From Flavobacterium franklandianum (GTDB taxonomy: Bacteria > Bacteroidota > Bacteroidia > Flavobacteriales > Flavobacteriaceae): a DNA stretch of 64,000 bases. A program made the translations under genes and the position numbers. Below, piece by piece: positions 51,471-60,528 of this stretch. The stretch is taken from NCBI RefSeq assembly GCF_007097365.1, contig NZ_VJZR01000002.1, forward strand, positions 443,386 through 507,385, in the 5' to 3' direction. Under the pieces are notes generated by a model that ran no database searches, was not told the DNA's origin, and worked only from the letters and a program-made list of their open reading frames with translations. Position 1 is the stretch's first letter. Each line of letters starts with the position of its first letter.

Positions 51471-51564
51471 TTTTGAAAGAACTTTAAAACTCAAATGTAC
51501 TAAATAATCCGAAACAAAAAAAGCTGCTTCAAATCTGAAACAGCTTTCTAGGTATTTAATAAAC
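51409..51564 (-). repeat. Duplicated terminator-promoter-antitoxin start, copy B
   Basis: Partner of 50746-50900. The terminator (51516-51547) directly follows ompA, so this copy sits at the original ompA 3' end and is probably the parent. Spacing between copies is about 664 bp, one toxin-antitoxin module. Confidence 0.85.
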
Positions 51565-51572
51565 GAAGTCTT

Positions 51573-52262
51573 TTATTGTCCTGCTTCTTTTTTGGCATCT
51601 TGCACCATCTTATCATTCGCCAAAATAGCAAATTCAACACGACGGTTTTGAGTTCTTCCATCAGCGGTTTCGTTAGTAGCAATTGGATCAGCAATTCCTT
51701 TTCCAGTTGTTTTGAAACGGGAACTAACCAATCCGTTTGAAGCTAAATAATTCTTAACCGATTCGGCTCTTTTTTGAGAAAGAGCAAGGTTGAATTCGGC
51801 ACTTCCTGTAATGTCTGTATAACCATAAATTTCGATGTTGGTATCCGCATATTCTTTAAACACGGGAACCAATTTATCTAAATTAGCTTGTGCTTTTGCA
51901 GTCAATGTTGCTTTTCCTGTATCGAAACGTACCGCATTTTCATTTAAAACCAAACGAATTCCTTCGCCTACTCTCTCTACATCAGCTCCAGGTAATGCTT
52001 GGTCGATTTGTCGGGCTTGTTTGTCCATTTTATTTCCAATCAACGCTCCTGTTCCTCCACCAACTGCAGCTCCAATAAGTGCTCCACCTGCTGTTCCTAA
52101 TTTGGTATTATTCCCAATAATAGCACCGATTAAAGCTCCTGCTCCAGCTCCAATTCCTGCACCTCTTTGCGTTTTATTTGTATTTTTTAATGAGTTACAA
52201 CCTGCAAAAAGAGAAGCCAATAAAAACAAACTGCATATTCCTAATATTGATATTTTTTTCAT
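51573..52262 (-). CDS. OmpA-family lipoprotein with glycine zipper
   Basis: A 229-aa protein: lipoprotein signal (FLLASLFAGCNS), a Gly-rich zipper (AGIGAGAGALIGAIIGNNTK, GTAGGALIGAAVGGGTGALI; about residues 38-80), then the OmpA peptidoglycan-binding domain (IEIYGYTDITGSAEFNLALS, QKRAESVKNYLAS, RTQNRRVEFAI). It should tether the outer membrane to peptidoglycan. It lies 18 bp after the lipocalin-like gene and ends at the duplicated terminator. Confidence 0.92.
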   Translation of the reverse strand: MKKISILGICSLFLLASLFAGCNSLKNTNKTQRGAGIGAGAGALIGAIIGNNTKLGTAGGALIGAAVGGGTGALIGNKMDKQARQIDQALPGADVERVGEGIRLVLNENAVRFDTGKATLTAKAQANLDKLVPVFKEYADTNIEIYGYTDITGSAEFNLALSQKRAESVKNYLASNGLVSSRFKTTGKGIADPIATNETADGRTQNRRVEFAILANDKMVQDAKKEAGQ

Positions 52263-52280
52263 AATAATTTTTACTTTTAA

Positions 52281-52790
52281 TTAATTTGTTTTTTCGAATT
52301 GGTACGTAACTTCTTTATTTTGGCCGCCAACATTGATAATGTCTACCAATTGAAACGAAGTTTCGGTTTGATTTGCTACACGCAATACATAACCATCTCT
52401 TACTTTTTTTGCTTTTTCTCCAGCATCTACTATTTTCAAAACAAATTGGCCTTCTTTGTTCACACTCCAAACAATTGGAGAACTAAAAGCGGGACAATCC
52501 GATTTTGTCAAAGCCATACTTCCTTTATTATTGTTCGAAATAAAATGCCAAGTACTTCCAACAAAACATTTAGAATCGGCAATTTGAAAAGAGCTTACCT
52601 TAATATAATCGGAACCGGGATAAGTAACGCTGGTAATAACCCAATCTCCTTTGATGGCTACTTGAGAACTTCTGTCCAACTTTGTACTGGCAACTGGTTC
52701 ATTTTTTACAGTAGTACTGGTTGTGCCAGATTTACTTTTACAAGCAAAGAACAAAATAGCCAGTACCATCAGTGTAATTGTTTTTTTCAT
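52281..52790 (-). CDS. Lipocalin-like lipoprotein
   Basis: A 169-aa protein with a lipoprotein signal (LMVLAILFFACKS). The mature part has GDWVITSVTYPGSDYIKVSS, CFVGSTWHFISNNNKGSMAL and a C-terminal strand EVTYQFEKTN, as in Bacteroidota lipocalin-like proteins found next to ompA. It is probably cotranscribed with the OmpA-family gene. Ligand unknown; envelope location inferred from the signal. Confidence 0.8.
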   Translation of the reverse strand: MKKTITLMVLAILFFACKSKSGTTSTTVKNEPVASTKLDRSSQVAIKGDWVITSVTYPGSDYIKVSSFQIADSKCFVGSTWHFISNNNKGSMALTKSDCPAFSSPIVWSVNKEGQFVLKIVDAGEKAKKVRDGYVLRVANQTETSFQLVDIINVGGQNKEVTYQFEKTN

Positions 52791-52970
52791 TTTTACAGTC
52801 TTTTTAAGATTAAACTTGATACAAATTTACAATGAAGGCTTCAAATAAAGTTTCAAAATAAAAGCTTTTTGTATCAAAATTAACGTTTCCGACAATTTGT
52901 CACTTTGTCATCAATTGGTATCTTATTTGAATAAGAATTATGCAATTATAAAACTATAAAAACTACAACT

Positions 52971-54869
52971 ATGACAACTGGAAAAATTAATGTTTCGGTA
53001 GAAAACATCTTCCCGCTTATCAAAAAATTCTTATACAGTGATCACGAAATATTCTTGCGTGAATTGATTTCGAATGGAACTGATGCCACCTTAAAATTAA
53101 AACATCTTACTAGCGTTGGCGAAGCCAAAGTAGAATATGGCAACCCTATCTTAGAGGTAAAAATCGACAAAGAAGGCAAAAAATTGCACATTATCGACCA
53201 AGGTTTGGGAATGACTGCTGAGGAAGTGGAAAAATACATCAACCAAATTGCTTTTTCTGGAGCTGAAGAATTTCTAGAAAAATACAAAGATTCTGCCAAA
53301 GATTCTGGAATTATTGGTCATTTTGGTCTTGGATTCTATTCTGCTTTTATGGTCGCCGCCAAAGTAGAAATCATTACTAAATCATACAAAGACGAACCAG
53401 CAGCACACTGGATTTGCGATGGAAGCCCAGAATTCACATTGGAACCAGCCGACAAAACTACTCGTGGAACGGAGATTATTTTGCACATTGCCGAAGATTC
53501 ATTAGAATTTTTAGAAGAGTATAAAATCAACGAATTGTTGAATCGTTACAACAAGTTTATGCCTATTCCAATTAAATTTGGAACTAGAACCGAGAAAATC
53601 GAACAAAAGAAAGGCGAATTTGTTGAGTCAGAAAACAAAGACGAAATTTTCACGGAAGTGGAAGTCGATAACATCATCAACAACCCGAATCCGGCTTGGA
53701 CTAAACAACCAACGGAATTAACGGATGCCGATTATAAAGATTTCTACCGTGAAGTCTATCCAATGCAGTTTGAAGAACCGTTGTTTCACATCCATTTGAA
53801 TGTGGATTATCCGTTTAACTTGACTGGAATTTTGTATTTCCCAAAATTGGGTAATGATATGCAAATCCAGAAAGACAAGATTCAATTGTACCAAAACCAA
53901 GTTTACGTTACGGATAACGTAGAAGGAATTGTTCCTGAGTTCTTGATGATGCTCCGCGGTGTGGTAGATTCTCCAGATATTCCTTTGAATGTTTCCCGTT
54001 CTGGTTTGCAAGCCGATGGTGCTGTAAAGAAAATTTCGAACTACATTACTCGTAAAGTAGCCGATAAATTGAAATCATTATTCACCGAAAACCGTGAAGA
54101 TTTTGAAGCAAAATGGAACGACATCAAAGTAGTTTTAGAATACGGTATGCTTTCAGAAGAGAAATTCTACGAAAAAGCCGGTGCTTTTGTTTTGTATCCA
54201 ACGGTTGATGACAAATATTTCACTTTGGAAGAATTGAAAGAAAACTTGAAAGAAAACCAAACCGACAAAGACGGAAAACTGGTGGTTCTTTACGCTGGAA
54301 ACAAAGAAGCACAACACTCTTATATCGAAATCGCCAAAGAAAAAGGATACGAAGTATTGCTATTGGATTCGCCAATTATCTCGCATTTGATTCAAAAAAT
54401 TGAAGGTGATAACAAAGACGTAACTTTCGTTCGTGTCGATTCAGATCACATCGATAATTTAATCAAGAAAGAGGAAACTACTATTTCTAAATTATCGGAT
54501 ACCGAAAAAGAAAGTTTAAAAACTTCATTGGAAACTTATATTCCTAAAGCATACACAGTGCAATTGGAAGCTTTGGACAGCAATGCAGCTCCATTCATCA
54601 TCACGCAACCAGAATTTATGCGTCGTATGAAAGAAATGAGTCAATCAGGTGGTGGCGGAATGTTCGGAATGGGAAATATGCCAGAAATGTACAATTTGGT
54701 GGTTAATATCAATTCTGATTTGGCTTCGAATATCTTGAATACTGAAGACAAAGCAACCCAAGAAGGTTTGGTAAAACAAGCTTTAGACTTGGCCAAATTA
54801 TCTCAAAACCTATTGAAAGGCGAAGAACTTACAGCTTTCGTTAAGAGAAGTTTTGATTTGATAAAATAG
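52971..54869 (+). CDS. htpG: Molecular chaperone HtpG (Hsp90)
   Basis: A 632-aa Hsp90. The GHKL ATPase domain begins MTTGKINVSVENIFPLIKKF, then FLRELISNGTDATLKLKHL, DQGLGMTAEEVEKYI and GHFGLGFYSAFMVA. The middle domain carries the catalytic-loop Arg in LNVSRSGLQADG. The dimerisation domain is at the end, including a Gly/Met-rich loop SGGGGMFGMGNMPE. It refolds client proteins in the cytoplasm. Length is normal, and it appears monocistronic with its own terminator. Confidence 0.95.
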   Translation: MTTGKINVSVENIFPLIKKFLYSDHEIFLRELISNGTDATLKLKHLTSVGEAKVEYGNPILEVKIDKEGKKLHIIDQGLGMTAEEVEKYINQIAFSGAEEFLEKYKDSAKDSGIIGHFGLGFYSAFMVAAKVEIITKSYKDEPAAHWICDGSPEFTLEPADKTTRGTEIILHIAEDSLEFLEEYKINELLNRYNKFMPIPIKFGTRTEKIEQKKGEFVESENKDEIFTEVEVDNIINNPNPAWTKQPTELTDADYKDFYREVYPMQFEEPLFHIHLNVDYPFNLTGILYFPKLGNDMQIQKDKIQLYQNQVYVTDNVEGIVPEFLMMLRGVVDSPDIPLNVSRSGLQADGAVKKISNYITRKVADKLKSLFTENREDFEAKWNDIKVVLEYGMLSEEKFYEKAGAFVLYPTVDDKYFTLEELKENLKENQTDKDGKLVVLYAGNKEAQHSYIEIAKEKGYEVLLLDSPIISHLIQKIEGDNKDVTFVRVDSDHIDNLIKKEETTISKLSDTEKESLKTSLETYIPKAYTVQLEALDSNAAPFIITQPEFMRRMKEMSQSGGGGMFGMGNMPEMYNLVVNINSDLASNILNTEDKATQEGLVKQALDLAKLSQNLLKGEELTAFVKRSFDLIK

Positions 54870-54880
54870 TCCTCCCCTAA

Positions 54881-54897
54881 CCCCTCCGAAGGAGGGG
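54881..54897. repeat. GC-rich hairpin downstream of htpG
   Basis: CCCCTCC-GAA-GGAGGGG, a 7-bp perfect stem with a 3-nt loop, preceded by another CCTCCCC. It is far more GC-rich than the surrounding sequence. This is a common short palindrome between flavobacterial genes. Confidence 0.7.
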
Positions 54898-54903
54898 AAC
54901 CAA

Positions 54904-54933
54904 AACCTGCAAGTGAAAACTTGCGGGTTTTTT
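54904..54933 (+). terminator. Terminator of htpG
   Basis: AACCTGCAAGT and ACTTGCGGGTT form an 11-bp stem (one G-T pair) closed by a GAAA tetraloop and followed by T-rich sequence. Confidence 0.85.
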
Positions 54934-55001
54934 TGTTTAAAAAAAACAATAATTTGAATAAAGAATCCGAACTTTGAACGTAAATATTAAATATTAAAAA
55001 A

Positions 55002-55406
55002 ATGGTCGTTCAAATTGAAACTCCCGCCTTGCTTTTCTCCGCCACTTCCTTGATTTTATTGGCTTACACCAATCGATTTCTGACGATTGCCACCATTATC
55101 AGAGGTTTAAAAAAAGCGTACAAAGAAAAAGAAAACAATATGGTTTTGTTGGAAATCAAAAACCTGAACTTGCGACTCACTCTCATTCGCTATATGCAAA
55201 TGGCTGGCGTATTGAGTTTGTTCCTTTCGGTATTCACGATGCTATTATTGTTTTTAGACGAACAAGAATTTGGTTTTAAATTTTTTGGATTAAGCTTGTT
55301 TAGTTTGCTTATTTCATTGGGATTATCGTTTTGGGAAATCAACATTTCAGTGGGTGCACTTCGCGTGCATTTGAGTGATTTGATGGAGAAAAAAGAAGTG
55401 AAATAA
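55002..55406 (+). CDS. DUF2721 membrane protein
   Basis: A 134-aa protein with three hydrophobic segments (about residues 5-25, 65-85, 95-115). The central KNLNLRLTLIRYMQMAGVLS block and the N-terminal PALLFSATSLILLAYTNRFL match DUF2721, a small integral membrane family of unknown role. It lies between htpG and the DUF1800 gene, with about 90 bp on its right. Confidence 0.78.
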   Translation: MVVQIETPALLFSATSLILLAYTNRFLTIATIIRGLKKAYKEKENNMVLLEIKNLNLRLTLIRYMQMAGVLSLFLSVFTMLLLFLDEQEFGFKFFGLSLFSLLISLGLSFWEINISVGALRVHLSDLMEKKEVK

Positions 55407-55495
55407 ATACTCTATTAGCAAACAATTAAAAGAATTCATAACCCAATTAAACCCTTTCTCAAAATCTAAGTCCAACTTTTATAGCACTTTAGATT

Positions 55496-56890
55496 ATGGA
55501 CAAAAACACCCTTTGGTCATTGCGACTCGGATATTCTGCAAAACAAGCAAACACTATCGAAAAAACAGGCTTGAAAAAGTTCTTGGAACTATCTTTTGAC
55601 ACAAAAGTTGAGTATAAAATTCCAAATTTTCTAGAAAATAGTCCAAAATCTTTCCAAGAATTAAAAGAAATCCGAAAAACTTTAAACACAGCAAATCCCG
55701 AAGCCAAAAAGGAAATGCTCAAAAAAGAAGTCCAAACTTCCTTCGAAATGAAAGCGTGGTGGATTGATAAAATGGTGGAGGACGAATTTCCGCTTCGCGA
55801 AAAAATGACTTGTTTCTGGCACAACCATTATGTCTCCACTTTTCAAAAAGTGAAAGTCAATTATTGGGTTTTTCAGCACAATCAAATTCTAAGAGAAAAT
55901 GCTTTTGGCAATTTCAAAAGCTTGACCAAAAAAATCATTCAAAGCAATGCAATGGTTCGTTATCTGGACAATGTTGACAACCGAAAAGACAAACTCAACG
56001 AAAATTTAAGTCGTGAATTACTCGAACTTTTCACCCTTGGGATCGGAAATTATACGGAAGACGACATTAAAAATGGAGCCAAAGGTCTTGCTGGATTGGG
56101 TGTTGGCGAAGAAAATGCCGTTTACCGAAAGATTTTCGAAGATAATAACAGCTTTGTTTATTTTGGAAAAAAGGGAAATTTCAAAATAGACGAAATGATA
56201 GACATCATTTTCGAACAACCCAATATTGCGTATCTCATTACTCGAAAGATACTAAAATGGTTCATTTACGACAATCCAAAAGAAGAATTGGTTCATTATT
56301 ATGGTGATTATTTCAAGAAAATGAAATTTGAAATCCAACCACTTTTGATTAAAATCTTTACCGAAGAATTCGCTAAAAACAATGTAGGCTCTAAAATCAA
56401 AAATCCTTTGGAATACAGTTTGCAATTGATGGACGAACTGAATGTTACCAATCCCAATGCAAAACTAATCGCATTTTTTATCAAGGAACAAGGAATGGAC
56501 TTGTTCAACCAGCCCAATGTGAAAGGTTGGGATGGCGGCAATTCTTGGTTGACTTCGCAGGTTTTCTTACAACGAAATAATGTAGCCGATTTACTTTGCA
56601 ACGGTAAAAACATAGCTCGTGTTCAAAAAGAAATGAATAAAAATTCGATTATGAGACAAAATTCAAATCGAATGTTGAACGTAAAACTAAATTGGGACAA
56701 AAAAGGAAACAACAAGGAAATTATTGCCGAACTCAAAAACCGATTGTTGTTTCAAACCGATGAAAGCGACCAACTAGATTTTGAGCAAATCTTAAAATAC
56801 GATTTCGACAGCAAAACCGAAGGTTCTGAAAATGCGGTGTTGCGATTGTTCAATTTTATGGTAAAAACTCCTGAATTTCAACTAATTTAA
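55496..56890 (+). CDS. DUF1800 family protein
   Basis: A 464-aa protein with the DUF1800 pattern: LWSLRLGYSAKQANTIEKTG, EFPLREKMTCFWHNHYVSTF, LNENLSRELLELFTLGIGNY and NVKGWDGGNSWLTSQVFLQR. No clear signal peptide is seen, whereas the partner DUF1501 protein has one. DUF1800-DUF1501 pairs are frequent in Bacteroidota and planctomycetes; their function is not known. The partner starts 10 bp downstream. Confidence 0.87.
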   Translation: MDKNTLWSLRLGYSAKQANTIEKTGLKKFLELSFDTKVEYKIPNFLENSPKSFQELKEIRKTLNTANPEAKKEMLKKEVQTSFEMKAWWIDKMVEDEFPLREKMTCFWHNHYVSTFQKVKVNYWVFQHNQILRENAFGNFKSLTKKIIQSNAMVRYLDNVDNRKDKLNENLSRELLELFTLGIGNYTEDDIKNGAKGLAGLGVGEENAVYRKIFEDNNSFVYFGKKGNFKIDEMIDIIFEQPNIAYLITRKILKWFIYDNPKEELVHYYGDYFKKMKFEIQPLLIKIFTEEFAKNNVGSKIKNPLEYSLQLMDELNVTNPNAKLIAFFIKEQGMDLFNQPNVKGWDGGNSWLTSQVFLQRNNVADLLCNGKNIARVQKEMNKNSIMRQNSNRMLNVKLNWDKKGNNKEIIAELKNRLLFQTDESDQLDFEQILKYDFDSKTEGSENAVLRLFNFMVKTPEFQLI

Positions 56891-56900
56891 TTTTATCATT

Positions 56901-58070
56901 ATGAACAGAAGAAATTTTTTGGCTCTCACAGGAACTTTTACCGGTGGTTCACTTCTTTTGCCTGACTTTTTATACTCTTTTGGTTCCCAAAATAATTTGG
57001 TTTTAGGCGAACAATGCGTAGTTTTCGTTCAATTGAATGGTGGAAATGATGGATTAAACACCTTTATTCCGTTTGAAGATGCACTTTATTATGACTTGCG
57101 CCCAAAAATTTCACTTTCAAAAAATGAAGTTTTGAATTCATCTAAAGGAATGGCGTTTCATCCCGCTTTGAAAGGATTTGCTAGTATGCAACAAAGTGGC
57201 GATTTGTCGGTGATACAAAATGTAGGTTACCCAAATCCCGTTCGTTCCCATTTCCGAAGTCAGGAAATTTGGCAAACCGCACCCACGCATCAGGAATATC
57301 TAAGCGATGGTTGGCTGGGTCGTTATCTGGATTTGCAATGCAAGGAACATCAACCCACAGCCGGCATTAATATAGATTCTATTGATAACTTGGCATTGAA
57401 AGGTGAAGAACCCAACTCGATTACCGTAAAAGACCCAAACCGATTTGTTACCAAAAACAAACTGGAAAACGACAGTCAATTATCGGATAATCCGCAATTG
57501 GATTTTGTTCGAAAAATAGCCAATTCGGTTATCGAAGGTTCCGATGATATTCAGAAAGTATTGACAAATTCGGCCGCTTCAGACGTTGTTTATCCTAAAA
57601 CGGGTTTGGCAAAAAACCTTGAATGGATTTCGAAATTGATAAAAGGAAACTTGAATTCGAAGGTTTATTACACTTCGCTTGGCGGTTTTGACACGCACGA
57701 CAACCAACTTACGATACAAAAAAACAAATTGACCGATCTTAACGATGCTGTTTACAGTTTCTATGAAGATTTGAAAAAATCACAACAATTGCAAAATGTG
57801 ACGATTGTCGTTTTCTCTGAATTTGGTCGCCGAGTAAAAGACAACGGACGAGGAACAGATCACGGAACAGCTGCTCCGATGTTTGTTATTGGCGGAAACA
57901 ATCGTGGAAAAATAATTGGAAACAACCCCAATCTTTCGGATTTAGACAATGGCGATTTGAAACACGAAATAGATTTCAGGAGTGTTTATGCATCGATTTT
58001 GAAAAACAAATTGGATTTTGATTTCACTAAAATTGGAATACAAAACAAAGCCTTGGAGGGATTATTCTAA
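56901..58070 (+). CDS. DUF1501 family protein, Tat-exported
   Basis: A 389-aa protein with a Tat signal (MNRRNFLALTGTFTGGSLLL). The rest is the sulfatase-like DUF1501 fold: VFVQLNGGNDGLNTFIPF, NVGYPNPVRSHFRSQEIW, YYTSLGGFDTHDNQL and VVFSEFGRRVKDNGRGTDHG. The His and Asp residues of the last two blocks may bind metal as in alkaline-phosphatase relatives. It is translated next to the DUF1800 gene and probably acts with it outside the inner membrane. Confidence 0.9.
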   Translation: MNRRNFLALTGTFTGGSLLLPDFLYSFGSQNNLVLGEQCVVFVQLNGGNDGLNTFIPFEDALYYDLRPKISLSKNEVLNSSKGMAFHPALKGFASMQQSGDLSVIQNVGYPNPVRSHFRSQEIWQTAPTHQEYLSDGWLGRYLDLQCKEHQPTAGINIDSIDNLALKGEEPNSITVKDPNRFVTKNKLENDSQLSDNPQLDFVRKIANSVIEGSDDIQKVLTNSAASDVVYPKTGLAKNLEWISKLIKGNLNSKVYYTSLGGFDTHDNQLTIQKNKLTDLNDAVYSFYEDLKKSQQLQNVTIVVFSEFGRRVKDNGRGTDHGTAAPMFVIGGNNRGKIIGNNPNLSDLDNGDLKHEIDFRSVYASILKNKLDFDFTKIGIQNKALEGLF

Positions 58071-58144
58071 AAAAAAAACCAAAGATTTTTAGTATTCAAA
58101 TCATAACTAAACCCTACTTTTACCCTCCATTAAAACAAAAAATT

Positions 58145-58375
58145 ATGTTTGATATTTCAATGACAGAAGGGGTAGGTTATTTAGCATCATTAGTATTAAT
58201 GCTTTCATTTTTGATGAAAAATATAAATACGTTACGAATAATAAATTCAGCGGGTTGCTTATTATTTGTTGTCTACGGTTTTCTATTGGCAACTTCTTGG
58301 CCAATAATTATTTCAAATGCCTTTATATTAGGAGTAAATATTTTTTACTTAGCAAAACATTTTCGTGCTAATTGA
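58145..58375 (+). CDS. Small three-helix membrane protein, YgjV-like
   Basis: A 76-aa protein with three hydrophobic segments (residues about 8-24, 32-48, 51-69) and the phrase LRIINSAGCLLFVVYGFLLA. This is typical of the short YgjV-like family, which is distantly similar to SemiSWEET sugar transporters. No function is known. It is 75 bp after the DUF1501 gene and may be separately transcribed. Confidence 0.62.
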   Translation: MFDISMTEGVGYLASLVLMLSFLMKNINTLRIINSAGCLLFVVYGFLLATSWPIIISNAFILGVNIFYLAKHFRAN

Positions 58376-58444
58376 TTTCTTTCACTATATTTTTAAAGAG
58401 AAAAACAAAGTTAATATCTTAGTTTTTCTCTTTATTTTTGCTGT

Positions 58445-59047
58445 ATGAATTCACTTTTCAAATCGGAACCTATAATTTTTGATCTGCCAGATGCAGAAAT
58501 CATCTATTATCCTAATTTTTTTGACAAAAAGGAGGCTGATTCTATTTTAGAACAATTAACAAACGAAATTTCATGGCAACAGGACGAAATTCGTGTTTTT
58601 GGAAAAGTTCATCCACAACCTCGATTGACTGCTTTGTTTGGGAATGAAGGAAAATCGTATTCCTATTCCAATATAAAAATGCTGCCAAATCCTTGGATTC
58701 CTCTTTTGCAAAAGATAAAATCGAAAATCGAAAATGTATCTGAAACGAAATTCACCACAGTTTTACTCAATTTATATCGCGATGGAAAAGATAGCAACGG
58801 TTGGCATGCCGATAACGAAAAAGAATTGGGCTTCAATCCAATAATTGCCTCCTTAAGCTTTGGAACAGAAAGAATTTTTCAATTGAAGCACAATACGATT
58901 TCGAATTTAAAACAAAACATCCCCTTGGAACACGGTAGTTTATTGATAATGAAGGGAGCAACTCAACACTTCTGGAAGCATCAAATTCCAAAAACTTCAA
59001 AAATAATTAGTTCACGAATCAATCTAACATTTCGTGTAATTGAATAG
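58445..59047 (+). CDS. AlkB-like 2-oxoglutarate/Fe(II) oxygenase
   Basis: A 200-aa enzyme. The HxD iron motif is HAD in NGWHADNEKELG, the distal His is in HFWKHQIPK, and the 2-oxoglutarate Arg is in SSRINLTFRV. RDGKDSN and IASLSFGTERIFQLKH are also AlkB blocks. It should remove alkyl groups from damaged DNA or RNA bases. Length and motifs are those of ALKBH2/3-type proteins. No ada or other repair gene lies beside it. Confidence 0.9.
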   Translation: MNSLFKSEPIIFDLPDAEIIYYPNFFDKKEADSILEQLTNEISWQQDEIRVFGKVHPQPRLTALFGNEGKSYSYSNIKMLPNPWIPLLQKIKSKIENVSETKFTTVLLNLYRDGKDSNGWHADNEKELGFNPIIASLSFGTERIFQLKHNTISNLKQNIPLEHGSLLIMKGATQHFWKHQIPKTSKIISSRINLTFRVIE

Positions 59048-59179
59048 GAAATTCGAAAAAAACAGTAGATTTGAAGCAAAATAGTTGATTATGAAATGTG
59101 CATAACCGATAGTTAATCTCAAAGTCATTAATAATATGCGAATTACATATGACCGATAAAAAACAATAAATATCAACAT

Positions 59180-60007
59180 ATGAATGAAATTATTGCTTAT
59201 TTCTCTACAATTCCTTCCTTGCATAGAAGTCTAATTCTGGTTGGTGGAATTACTATTTTTTGGCTAATCGAAAATGCTTTTCCTCTTTTTAGTTTTAGTT
59301 ATAAAAAATGGCAACACGCAGGAATTAATTTTTTTATGACGTTTACAACTATAGCTATCAATTTTGCTTTAGCCTTTTTATTATTAGCCACTTCAGATTG
59401 GACAATTGCTAATGATTTTGGTGTTTTGCAATGGTTGCCAGCGATGCCTTTGTGGCTTTATGCTTTAATAGGTTTGCTGTTATTAGATTTTATTGGAGCT
59501 TATTTAGTGCATTTAATTGAGCATAAGGTCAAATTTCTATGGCGTTTTCACCTAATTCATCACACGGATACTTGGATAGATACCACCACGGGAAATCGGC
59601 ATCATCCGGGGGAAAGTGTCATTAGATTTACCTTTACCATCTTGGGTATATTTATTGTTGGAAGTCCAATGTGGATAGTTTTCTTGTACCAAACCATTTC
59701 GGTTATTTCTACCCAATTTACTCATGCAAATATTGCTCTTCCAGAAAAATTCGACTCTTTTTTGAGTTATTTCATAGTTTCGCCCAATATGCACAAAGTG
59801 CATCACCATTATAAATTACCTTATACAGATAGTAATTATGGTAATATTTTTTCGGTTTGGGATCGTCTTTTTGGAACATTTATATATCTAAAAAAGGAAG
59901 ATATCGTTTATGGAATTGATACTCATATGAATCCAGTAGAGCATAATAAATTGAATAATTTATTGAAAATCCCCTTCCAAGAAGGTCGTTCTGCAAAAAA
60001 AAGCTAA
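59180..60007 (+). CDS. Sterol desaturase / fatty-acid hydroxylase family protein
   Basis: A 275-aa membrane di-iron protein. Four or five hydrophobic segments and the His boxes HLIEH, WRFHLIHHTD, NRHHPGE and HKVHHHY are all present. Members hydroxylate sterols, carotenoids or lipids; the substrate cannot be told. Although crtZ in this window belongs to the same superfamily, the two are only distantly alike. It is followed by the DUF2805 paralogue 125 bp away. Confidence 0.88.
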   Translation: MNEIIAYFSTIPSLHRSLILVGGITIFWLIENAFPLFSFSYKKWQHAGINFFMTFTTIAINFALAFLLLATSDWTIANDFGVLQWLPAMPLWLYALIGLLLLDFIGAYLVHLIEHKVKFLWRFHLIHHTDTWIDTTTGNRHHPGESVIRFTFTILGIFIVGSPMWIVFLYQTISVISTQFTHANIALPEKFDSFLSYFIVSPNMHKVHHHYKLPYTDSNYGNIFSVWDRLFGTFIYLKKEDIVYGIDTHMNPVEHNKLNNLLKIPFQEGRSAKKS

Positions 60008-60131
60008 AAACTTTAAAAAAATTTGACATTAGATAAAAAGTAATTATTTTTTTTATTAATATTGGTCAATGATTTAAAAACAAATATTTTAAAAACAAAT
60101 CCTTAAATAAAATTGAATTAATTTTCACCTA

Positions 60132-60410
60132 ATGAAAAAGAGTAACCGCATAGAATTAAATTGGGAACAAACAGAAAAACTTGTTACGTTTGCCTTAGAA
60201 GAAAGAAACCCTTTTGAAATCATCAAAAAAGAATTTGGGTTATCTGAAAAAGAGGTTCTTGAAGTCATGAAGAAAAAGATGCCTGCCGAAAAGTTTGAAA
60301 TGTGGAAAAAGAAAGCTTTAGCCAGTAAACCAAAACCAAAACCTGCCAAAATAGATGACTTTGACGAGGATTTAGACGGTAAATATTATATAAAAAACAA
60401 ACTCGATTAA
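60132..60410 (+). CDS. DUF2805 small protein, second copy
   Basis: A 92-aa basic protein with the same architecture as 13275-13553: WEQTEKLVTFALEERNPFEI, GLSEKEVLEVMKKKMPAEKF and EMWKKKALASKPKPKPAK. The C-terminal PKPKPAK linker and acidic end DDFDEDLDGKYYIK differ. Function unknown; probably nucleic-acid binding from its charge. It has its own terminator. Confidence 0.75.
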   Translation: MKKSNRIELNWEQTEKLVTFALEERNPFEIIKKEFGLSEKEVLEVMKKKMPAEKFEMWKKKALASKPKPKPAKIDDFDEDLDGKYYIKNKLD

Positions 60411-60413
60411 TAC

Positions 60414-60441
60414 AAAACTCCTGAATTACAGGAGTTTTTTT
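60414..60441 (+). terminator. Terminator after the DUF2805 paralogue
   Basis: AAAACTCCTG and CAGGAGTTTT form a 10-bp stem with a 5-nt loop, followed by more T, directly after the stop codon. Confidence 0.9.
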
Positions 60442-60528
60442 TATGGACTAAATTATCTATCAAAATCCTAGATTTTGTGTAACATTTCTAAGCTTTCGAA
60501 GTCTTATACCACAATTAAAAACCACAAA

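Noticed and set aside
51835..52284. 149-aa plus-strand frame rich in Pro and Ala
   Set aside because: It mirrors the glycine zipper and OmpA domain of the real minus-strand gene.
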